DNA from: Elusimicrobiota bacterium
GTDB taxonomy: Bacteria; Elusimicrobiota; Elusimicrobia; UBA1565; UBA9628
Reading direction: 5' to 3'
Assembly: GCA_023249695.1 (NCBI GenBank)
Contig: JAHFCD010000161.1
Span: forward strand, 1 to 6,055
DNA length: 6,055 bases
The position numbers and the translations under genes are program-made. The notes under the pieces were generated by a model, which did not search any database, was not told the origin of the DNA, and worked only from the letters and a program-made list of their open reading frames with translations. Shown here piece after piece: positions 1 through 5,799 of the stretch (position 1 is the first letter of the stretch; the number at the start of each line of letters is the position of its first letter).

Positions 1-829
1 CAACGTCTACCGCCAGAAGGGCACCTTGGGCCTGACGCTGCGCGTCGTGCCGATGAAGCTGCGCACGTTCGAGGAGCTGCACCTGCCGGTCGACGCGATG
101 ACCAAGCTCGGCAACGAGAGCCGCGGCCTCATTCTCTTTACCGGCATCACAGGCGCGGGAAAGACCACGACGCTCAACAGCTTTCTGCACTACATCAATA
201 ACACCCATCAGTACCGCATCATCACGATCGAGGATCCGATCGAGTTCTACCACACCGACGCCAAATCCACGATCGTCCAGCGCGAGGTGGGTCTCGACAC
301 GCACTCGTTCGGCTCGGCGCTCAAGCACATCCTCCGGCAGGACCCCGACGTCGTGGTCATCGGCGAGATGCGCGACCTCGAGACCATGCAGGCCGCGATC
401 GCCGCGGCCGAGACCGGCCACCTCGTGCTCTCGACCGTGCACACCCTCGACGCCGCGCAGACCGTCGACCGCATCGTGGACGCGCATCCGGCCCACCAGC
501 ACGGCCAGGTGCGCCAGCAGCTCGCGAACTGCCTGAAGGGTGTCATCGGCCAGCGCCTCGTGCTGTCCAAGGACGGCAAAGGGCGCTTCCCCGCGACCGA
601 GATCATGATCGGCAACAGCCTGGTGCGGCGCCATCTGCTCGACGGCAAGACGGCCGAGATTCGCAAGGTGCTCGAGGGCGGCGAATACTACGGCATGCAC
701 ACCTTCGACCAGGATCTGCTGCGCCTGTTCGCCGAGGGCAAGATCGACGACAAGGTGGTCCTCGAAGAGGCCAGCAATCCCGAGGACGTGGCCCTGCGCT
801 TGAAGGGCCTTTCGGTCGGCGGCCCCTGA
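1..829 (+). CDS. pilT: PilT-like type IV pilus retraction ATPase (5' partial)
   Basis: This is the C-terminal ~275 residues of a secretion/pilus ATPase of the GspE/PilB/PilT superfamily. The reading frame is open from base 2, so the true start lies upstream; a family member of ~340-370 residues would be missing its N-terminal domain (~70-95 residues). Visible motifs, in order, are Walker A GITGAGKT (143-166), the Asp box TIEDPIEF (224-247), Walker B region DPDVVVIGEMRD (341-376), and the His box with its His codon at 440-442 in STVHTLDAAQTVDR. The GEMRDLETMQ.AI..AETGHLV run is typical of PilT rather than PilB/GspE, and the tetracysteine zinc motif of PilB/GspE is absent. PilT hexamers hydrolyse ATP at the inner-membrane base of the pilus to depolymerise pilin. 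The C-terminal retraction motif usually written AIRNLIRE appears in a diverged form, LVRRHLLDGK (620-649). Some genomes carry several PilT paralogues (PilT/PilU), so this may be an accessory copy. It ends with TGA one base before the next gene. Confidence 0.93.
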   Translation, partial: NVYRQKGTLGLTLRVVPMKLRTFEELHLPVDAMTKLGNESRGLILFTGITGAGKTTTLNSFLHYINNTHQYRIITIEDPIEFYHTDAKSTIVQREVGLDTHSFGSALKHILRQDPDVVVIGEMRDLETMQAAIAAAETGHLVLSTVHTLDAAQTVDRIVDAHPAHQHGQVRQQLANCLKGVIGQRLVLSKDGKGRFPATEIMIGNSLVRRHLLDGKTAEIRKVLEGGEYYGMHTFDQDLLRLFAEGKIDDKVVLEEASNPEDVALRLKGLSVGGP

Positions 830-830
830 G

Positions 831-1859
831 ATGGCGGACGAGCCGAAGAAGGAGCATCCGGAGGAAATCGAGTCCATTCTGTCGGACTTGGACGCGATTC
901 TTTCGGATTCGGGCGGCGACGCGCTGATCGCGCCCGTGGCCGCCGAGCCTCCGAAGGCGGCGCCGCCGGCGCCGAAGCCCGTCGATATCCCGAAGCCGGT
1001 CGAAGCCGCTAAGCCCGTCGAAGCGCCCAAACCCGTCGAGCCGCCCAAGCCGGTCGCGGCGCCGAGGCCGGTCGAAGCGGTGAAGTCGGTCGAGATACCG
1101 ATGCCGGTGGAACTCCCGAAGCCCGTCGAGGCGCCGAAGCCTCCGAGCATCGAGCTCGCGCCGCGCGATGGGATGATCAAGCCTCCGGAAAAGAAGCCGG
1201 AGCCTCCGAAGCCGGCCCCAAAGCTGCCCGCGCAATCCGGCATCGAGCTGTCCGCCGGCCCGTCGATTCCGATGCCCCCGGCGCCGGTCGCCGCGCCCAC
1301 GGCGCCGAAGCCGCCGCCACCCGTCGTTGAAGCGCCGAAGGCGCCGCCCGCCGTCGTTGAAGCGCCGAAGCCGCCGCCCGTCGTCGCCCCGATCCCGGCG
1401 CCGAAGGCGCCACCGGCCGTTATTGATTCGCCGAAGGCGAATCAGCCGCTCCCCGGCAAGCCCGACGATTTCCCGGCGGACGCGCCCAAGGAGCAGATCC
1501 GGCGGGTGGCTTACATCTACACGGCCTCATGCGCCGAGGTGAAGACCGCCTTCGGCGTGTTCTTGAGCCAGGCCGCCAAGACGATCTCGAAGCGACCGCT
1601 GTTCATTCGCGAGGTGCTGTCTCATGAGGTCGGCGCCGCGGCCGACCCCAACGCCGTGCTGCAGAAGGCCCTGCAGATGAAGGCCGCCGCGATCCTGGCC
1701 GTCGTCGAGGACTGGCCTGCGTCGAAGGTGGACGAGTTGTCCGAGGCGTGCTCGCGCGCGAACGTGCTGTTCCGGGCGGTGGCGCCCGCCGACGCCCAGA
1801 AAAAATCGACCGCCGTGGATATCATCGTGGACATGATGCTTCTTCCCGGAGAAGGCTGA
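831..1859 (+). CDS. Pro/Ala/Lys-rich linker protein with C-terminal alpha/beta domain, function unknown
   Basis: The product has 342 residues, and I do not recognise it as a named family. The ATG at 831 lies one base after the pilT-like stop and has no clear Shine-Dalgarno, so translational coupling is likely. Residues 1-30 are acidic and probably helical (EEIESILSDLDAILSD, residues 11-26). Residues ~36-218 are a low-complexity linker: nine hexads of the xPKPVE type (residues 47-100), then decapeptide units around APPAVVEAPK (161-202). Residues ~221-342 look globular. They alternate predicted strands (VAYIY, PLFIREV, AILAVVE, VLFRAVAP) with helices, as in a small Rossmann-like fold. There is no signal peptide or TM segment, so a cytoplasmic location is inferred. 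The C-terminal domain resembles that of the next gene in its layout. The architecture suggests a tether or adaptor between the pilus motor and the DnaA-like ATPase; this is inference. The Pro-Lys repeats recall TonB, but the membrane anchor and TonB C-terminal domain are missing. Confidence 0.88.
   Translation: MADEPKKEHPEEIESILSDLDAILSDSGGDALIAPVAAEPPKAAPPAPKPVDIPKPVEAAKPVEAPKPVEPPKPVAAPRPVEAVKSVEIPMPVELPKPVEAPKPPSIELAPRDGMIKPPEKKPEPPKPAPKLPAQSGIELSAGPSIPMPPAPVAAPTAPKPPPPVVEAPKAPPAVVEAPKPPPVVAPIPAPKAPPAVIDSPKANQPLPGKPDDFPADAPKEQIRRVAYIYTASCAEVKTAFGVFLSQAAKTISKRPLFIREVLSHEVGAAADPNAVLQKALQMKAAAILAVVEDWPASKVDELSEACSRANVLFRAVAPADAQKKSTAVDIIVDMMLLPGEG
969..1148 (+). repeat. 18-bp coding tandem repeat (xPKPVE hexapeptides)
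   Basis: Nine to ten in-frame degenerate 18-base units encode hexapeptides such as APKPVD, IPKPVE, AAKPVE, APKPVE, PPKPVA, APRPVE, AVKSVE, IPMPVE and LPKPVE. Codon-level divergence (PK-V varied with R, M and S) shows an old repeat kept at the protein level. It probably forms an extended polyproline-type linker with alternating charges. Confidence 0.85.
1321..1380 (+). repeat. Near-perfect 30-bp tandem duplication in the linker
   Basis: The 20 bases at 1321-1340 are identical to those at 1351-1370. The following 10 bases differ at one position (gcgccgcccg versus ccgccgcccg), so two 30-base units match at 29 of 30. They encode the decapeptide unit VVEAPK + PP-rich spacer of the linker protein. 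A looser third copy follows (residues ~191-202). The high identity suggests recent slippage or expansion. Confidence 0.85.
1848..1855 (+). promoter_or_regulatory. Ribosome binding site GGAGAAGG for the DnaA-like ATPase gene
   Basis: GGAG at 1848-1851 lies 7 bases upstream of the ATG at 1859, inside the last codons of the preceding gene. It is the best Shine-Dalgarno in the window. It supports the 1859 start over a frame-compatible upstream start at 1748, which would overlap the preceding gene by ~110 bases and add an Arg-rich, unnatural N-terminus. Confidence 0.75.
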
Positions 1860-3847
1860 TGGATCGTTGGGAGATCCGCTCCTCGCCGAACGACGACGAT
1901 CCCTTGCGTCACCTGCTGCTGATGCGCGGCAGCGGCGCGGACGTCGCCGCGGTGCTCAAAAAATTCGGCGCGTTGTGCGGCCGCCCCACGCCCCTCGACG
2001 GCGAGGATTTCAATCTGAGCTTCGTGCTCCATAAGGTGACGCCGGCGGTGAGCGAGAAGCTCAACGAGTGGCTCGAGAAGGTGTCTCCGAAGCCCGTGGT
2101 CCAGCCGGCCGCGGCGCCGCCGAAGACGGTTCCGGCCGCGCTGCCGCCTCCTCCGGCGGCGAGCCTCCCGGAGATGCCGCCGCTCGCCGCGCCGGTGACG
2201 TTGGAGCCGCTCAAAGCGCTCCCAGTGGCGCTCGTGCCTCCGCCGCCCGCTCCGGCGCCGTTGACACCTCCGCCGCCGGCTCCGGCGCCGCTGATACCTC
2301 CGCCTCCGGCCCCGGCCCTGACGCCGCCGCCGCCCGCGATCGAGCTCAGCGGCATACCGTCGGCGTCGAGCCTGCCTCCGCCTCGTGAAATCCTGCCGCC
2401 GATCCCTCTGCAGCCGGCGGCGAAGGAGCCCCTGATTTCGCTGGGACCAGAGTCGGCGTTCACGCCGCCTCCGCCCGCGCCGGCGATGCCGACCTTCTCT
2501 CCGGCGCCCCAGGTGAACCTGCCGCCCGTGACCGCGGTCCCGGCGATGGCGGCGCCGCCGCCGACCGAGGTGCGCATGGCGACCCCGGCCGCGGTGAATT
2601 TGGAGCCCGCCGCGGCGCTGGCCAACGATCCGCAGGCGGCGAGCCTGGCGGCCGCCGCGGCCGCGGCGCTGACCGACGAGCTGCGGGCGGACTGGACGTT
2701 CGAGACCTTGATGGTCGGCGCGTACAACCGCTTCGCGCACGCCGCGGCCATGTCCGTGGTGACCTCGCCCGGCTCGATGTACAACCCGCTGTTCCTGTAC
2801 GGCGTGCCGGGAACGGGCAAGTCCCATTTCCTGTACGCGATCGCCAACGCGATGTCGAAGGGCCTCGGCTCCGCGTCGCTGATGGTGACCTCGGGAGCGC
2901 GCCTGTCGCGGGCGGTGACGGCCGCGGCCGCGAACGGTTCCATGGCCGTCATCGACAAGAAGATCGCGGACTCCAAGGCCTTGTTCGTCGACGACATTCA
3001 TCTGCTCGCGGTGACCGATCAGAATAAGGATCTCCTCGCGAAGGTGTTCAAGTCCTTCTTCGATCGGAGCCAGCAGGTCGTCATCACCTCGATGTATCCG
3101 CCGAAGGCGCTCGGCGCGCTCGAGGAGGCGCTGCGGTTCACGTTCGACAAGGGCTGGTCGGTGGATCTGAAAATCCCGAGCCCGACCGTGCAGCGGGACC
3201 TCACGTCGTCGGTCAACGATCGCGCGGGCACCGCGCTCAACGGCGACGAGATCGGTCAGCTCGCCGACAAGCTGACGATGTGGGGCTACCAGGATCTCAC
3301 GCTGTGGGTCCGGCGGCTGGCGCTTTTGCGGAAGATGCGCACCGCCGCGGGCCAGCCCTCGCCCCTGATGGACATGCTCCGCATCATCTACGAGCCGATC
3401 ACGATCGGCTCGGAGGCGCCGCCGGTGTCCACGGCGGGGGCGAAGTTCACGCCGCCCGCGGCGCCGCCCGGCGCGGAGCCGCTCGCGGTCATCGTGCCGA
3501 ACGGGCAGGAAGGCCTCAGCGCCTATGCCGCGACGCTGTTCCAGGACGCGGGAGCCAAAAACGGCTTCAACTGCCCCTATCGCTACGCGCTGGTGGAGAC
3601 GTACGACTCGATGCAGCAGGTCGGCGTGCCGTTCCAGGTCGCCCACGCGTGCCAGCGCGCCGGCGTGACGCGCGCGCTTATCGTCGGGCCCGGGCCCAAT
3701 TCGCCGCTGGCGCCGCGCGCCAACGAATTCGGCCACGCGGTGCGCCACATTCTCGACAGCTCCGGCATCGCGACCGGCTGGGTGCCGCACTCCCAGGTGC
3801 ATCTCCCGGCCCACTACGTCAACGCGCACCTCGACTTCGAAAAATGA
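1859..3847 (+). CDS. DnaA-type AAA+ ATPase fused to a Pro-rich linker and C-terminal alpha/beta domain; lacks the DnaA DNA-binding domain
   Basis: The product has 662 residues. The ATG at 1859 shares its A with the previous TGA and follows a good SD. Layout: an unrecognised N-terminal region (~1-75); a Pro/Ala-rich linker (~78-270) with PPPPAPAPL decapeptides; a DnaA-type ATPase (~276-515); a short Pro-rich spacer (~519-538); an alpha/beta domain (~540-662). DnaA kinship is clear from NRFAHAAA (290-297), YNPLFLYGVPGTGKSH with Walker A K321, an ISM-like stretch (~347-372), Walker B LFVDDIH with D378/D379, and TSMYPPKAL (410-418). A sensor-II-like Arg is at R486. Aligned by eye to E. coli DnaA, the arginine finger (SRF motif) is Thr428 and the sensor-I Asp is Met412. 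DnaA domain IV (helix-turn-helix) is absent, so this should not be the replication initiator. ATP binding seems likely; DnaA-style oligomer-coupled hydrolysis is doubtful. No TM segment is seen. Its position beside the PilT-like gene suggests a pilus-linked regulatory role (inference). Confidence 0.9.
   Translation: MDRWEIRSSPNDDDPLRHLLLMRGSGADVAAVLKKFGALCGRPTPLDGEDFNLSFVLHKVTPAVSEKLNEWLEKVSPKPVVQPAAAPPKTVPAALPPPPAASLPEMPPLAAPVTLEPLKALPVALVPPPPAPAPLTPPPPAPAPLIPPPPAPALTPPPPAIELSGIPSASSLPPPREILPPIPLQPAAKEPLISLGPESAFTPPPPAPAMPTFSPAPQVNLPPVTAVPAMAAPPPTEVRMATPAAVNLEPAAALANDPQAASLAAAAAAALTDELRADWTFETLMVGAYNRFAHAAAMSVVTSPGSMYNPLFLYGVPGTGKSHFLYAIANAMSKGLGSASLMVTSGARLSRAVTAAAANGSMAVIDKKIADSKALFVDDIHLLAVTDQNKDLLAKVFKSFFDRSQQVVITSMYPPKALGALEEALRFTFDKGWSVDLKIPSPTVQRDLTSSVNDRAGTALNGDEIGQLADKLTMWGYQDLTLWVRRLALLRKMRTAAGQPSPLMDMLRIIYEPITIGSEAPPVSTAGAKFTPPAAPPGAEPLAVIVPNGQEGLSAYAATLFQDAGAKNGFNCPYRYALVETYDSMQQVGVPFQVAHACQRAGVTRALIVGPGPNSPLAPRANEFGHAVRHILDSSGIATGWVPHSQVHLPAHYVNAHLDFEK
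2234..2338 (+). repeat. Coding repeat of ~30 bp (PPPPAPAPL decapeptides)
   Basis: Residues 126-160 of the DnaA-like protein read as VPPPPAPAPL, TPPPPAPAPL, IPPPPAPAL and TPPPPA, giving a period of ten residues with one nine-residue unit. The DNA is a ~30-base degenerate tandem repeat rich in ccg/gcc. It lies in the linker between the N-terminal region and the ATPase core. The same ten-residue period occurs in the linker of the preceding gene. Confidence 0.85.
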
Positions 3848-5799
3848 CCGGAGCCGCGGCCGTCGTCGGCGTTCTGTCCTCGCTGTGCGCCTCCGCGGCG
3901 CTCTGGTGGTGGTTCTCGTTCCGCGAGGTCCTGCCGCTCGAGCGCGAGGCGCGCCGGCTTCAGGCGGAGCTCGGCGACCTGAGGAAGTTCGCCGCCGAGG
4001 CGCTCGACATCGACGCCGCCGTGCGCCGGCCGGGGCACGCCCTCGAGGAAGCCGCGAGCCGACTGCTCGGCGCCCTGCACCGGCGACAGCCGGAGCTCAG
4101 CTTCGCCGCCTTCGCGCGCGGCCCGGACGGGAGCGCGACGCTTCTCGCGCACCGCGGCGGGCCTTGGGCGCGGCTCGAGCTGTCCTCGTTCCGTTTTGAC
4201 GCCGGCCTGCTGTCCGGCGCGGCCGCGTCCGGACGCTCGTCGTGGAAGCTCGGCGACGCCGCGCGGGGCCCGGAGGACGCGCTCACGCGCGCCCTCGCCC
4301 TGCACGGCTGCTGCGCGGCGACGTCGGGCGGCTGGGCCGACGAGCGCGGCGCGGGCGTCGTGATCGCGGCGCGCTCCGGGCCCGAGGACTGGGATGAGGC
4401 CCTGCTCTGGCGCCTCGAGTTCGCGGTCGCGGCGCTGCGCTCGGCGGCGGGGCTGGCCGCGGGGCTCTCCGATCTCTCCACCTCCCGGGAAAAGCTCCAG
4501 GGCGGCCTGTCGGCGGCGATGGAGGAGCTCAACGCGGCCCAGGACCGGCTGATCAAGAAGTCGAAGGAGATCAAGACCTTGCACGACGTGGCCGGCGCGC
4601 TGAGCTCGCGCGCGGCGCAGGCGCCGTCGACCTTGGCCGCGATCGTCTCGATCGTCGCGCGCGCTCTCGAGGCGGACCTGGTCGCGTTCCTGATCCTCGA
4701 CGAGGGCACCGGCGAGCTCGTGACCCAATCCGGAGCCTTCGGCCTCGAGGGCGAGGAGCAATTATACCGGCTGGCGCTGACCGACGAGCGCTCCTCTTCC
4801 GTAAGAGTATTTAAGACCCGCCGCCTGTTCACCACCGGCGACGCCCAGGACGACCCGCAGGTCATCGCCCATTACGCCAAAATGTGGAAGGTTCATTCCC
4901 TCATGGTCGTGCCCCTCGTTTTGGAGGACCGCTGCATCGGAGTCATGCGCGTCGGCAGCAAGCGAAAAGACGCTTTCTCCGACGAGCAGACCGCCCTCGT
5001 CACGGTCATCGCGGAGGAGGCGGCGATCATCGTGGAAACCGCCATTTTGAACCGAAGATTGGCCAAGACCGCGGAACAATTGGCCACCCTCAATCGTATG
5101 AAGGATGAGTTCGTCTCGACCGTCAGCCACGAGTTCAAGACCCCGCTCACGACCATCTCGGGTTTTTTGACCGTGATGCTCGAAGGCGACACGGGACCGC
5201 TCAACCAACAACAGATGAAATTTCTCGCCATCGCGAAGGCCGCGTCGAAAAGGCTGTCGGGGCTCGTCTCCGACCTGCTCGACCTGTCGCGCCTGGAGGG
5301 CGGGGCGAAGATGGAGCTGGGACCTCTCGACCTCGGCCGTCTGATGCTCGAATCGGTGGAGAATCATCAGCCCGCGGCCGCCGACGCGGGCAAGACTCTG
5401 TCCTCGGAGACTCCCGGCGCGCTGCCGCAGGCCCTCGGCGACGAGCGCTGGCTGCACCTCGTCCTCGACAACCTCGTCTCCAACGCGATCAAATTCACGC
5501 ATCCCGGCGGGCGCGTGCGGGTGCGCGTCCAGGACAAGGGGGAGTTCGTGATGGTGTCCGTATCCGACGATGGAATCGGCATTCCTCCGGAAGACCGCGA
5601 GAAGGTGTTCGAGCGCTTCTATCGCGCGGGCAACCGCTCCCAGGTCAACGCGCCCGGCACGGGCCTCGGGCTCGCGATCGCGCGCGAGGTCGTCGACAAG
5701 CACGGCGGCAAGATCTGGCTCGAATCGGAGCTGGGCAAGGGCACGACCTTCCACTTCGTCGTCCCCGCCGCGGGCCGCGACCGGGAAGCCGCCTCGTGA
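3844..5799 (+). CDS. Membrane-anchored GAF-domain sensor histidine kinase
   Basis: The product has 651 residues. The ATG at 3844 overlaps the upstream stop as ATGA; there is no SD, so coupling is inferred. This start gives a sensible N-terminus: one TM helix (~4-26, ending WWWFSF) followed by Arg-rich sequence, which predicts that the rest is cytoplasmic. Next come a helix (~27-60), a weak GAF-like region (~65-200), a coiled coil (~203-245), and a clearer GAF domain (~246-400, VVPLVLEDRCIGVMRVGS). HisKA (~415-485) has H-box SHEFKTPL with phospho-acceptor H429; E430..T433 fits the ExxT phosphatase motif. HATPase_c (~533-641) has N-box LDNLVSNAIKF (N547), G1 DDGIGIP (D575), F-box FERFYR and G2 GTGLGL (605-610). 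All catalytic boxes are intact, so an active kinase is expected. It has no receiver domain, and no response regulator is in the window. The ligand is unknown. The frame is open further upstream (to 3280), but only as a shadow of the preceding gene. Confidence 0.95.
   Translation: MTGAAAVVGVLSSLCASAALWWWFSFREVLPLEREARRLQAELGDLRKFAAEALDIDAAVRRPGHALEEAASRLLGALHRRQPELSFAAFARGPDGSATLLAHRGGPWARLELSSFRFDAGLLSGAAASGRSSWKLGDAARGPEDALTRALALHGCCAATSGGWADERGAGVVIAARSGPEDWDEALLWRLEFAVAALRSAAGLAAGLSDLSTSREKLQGGLSAAMEELNAAQDRLIKKSKEIKTLHDVAGALSSRAAQAPSTLAAIVSIVARALEADLVAFLILDEGTGELVTQSGAFGLEGEEQLYRLALTDERSSSVRVFKTRRLFTTGDAQDDPQVIAHYAKMWKVHSLMVVPLVLEDRCIGVMRVGSKRKDAFSDEQTALVTVIAEEAAIIVETAILNRRLAKTAEQLATLNRMKDEFVSTVSHEFKTPLTTISGFLTVMLEGDTGPLNQQQMKFLAIAKAASKRLSGLVSDLLDLSRLEGGAKMELGPLDLGRLMLESVENHQPAAADAGKTLSSETPGALPQALGDERWLHLVLDNLVSNAIKFTHPGGRVRVRVQDKGEFVMVSVSDDGIGIPPEDREKVFERFYRAGNRSQVNAPGTGLGLAIAREVVDKHGGKIWLESELGKGTTFHFVVPAAGRDREAAS
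5783..5788 (+). promoter_or_regulatory. Possible ribosome binding site GGGAAG for the lipoprotein gene
   Basis: GGGAAG lies 7 bases upstream of the GTG at 5796, inside the end of the kinase gene. It is a weak match to the Shine-Dalgarno consensus, but its spacing is right and it supports GTG as the start. Confidence 0.4.

Noticed and set aside
969..1436. CRISPR-like array or intergenic repeat
   Set aside because: The repeats are in frame, have no unique spacers, and encode regular Pro-rich peptides.
1748..1858. Upstream extension of the DnaA-like gene to 1748
   Set aside because: It would overlap gene 2 and add an Arg-rich segment. The ATG at 1859 has a properly spaced GGAG.
831..1859. TonB or FimV identity for the Pro/Lys-rich protein
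   Set aside because: There is no N-terminal membrane anchor or signal peptide, no LysM, and no TonB C-terminal motif. Only the Pro-Lys repeats are similar.
1622..3829. A 735-codon open frame on the - strand opposite genes 2 and 3
   Set aside because: It is Arg/Gly/His-rich low-complexity antisense of Pro/Ala coding sequence in GC-rich DNA, with no domain motif. The + strand frame has clear DnaA motifs.
3280..3843. Upstream extension of the kinase frame (188 extra codons)
   Set aside because: It overlaps the DnaA-like gene fully and encodes Arg/Ala/Gly-rich shadow sequence. The ATG at 3844 gives an immediate TM helix and an ATGA overlap.
1859..3847. Chromosomal replication initiator dnaA
   Set aside because: Domain IV and key DnaA residues are missing, and there is no dnaN/recF/oriC context or visible DnaA boxes.
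3814..5754. Long - strand open frames opposite the kinase
   Set aside because: They are Arg/Gly/Ala/Glu-rich shadows of a gene with every histidine-kinase box intact on the + strand.
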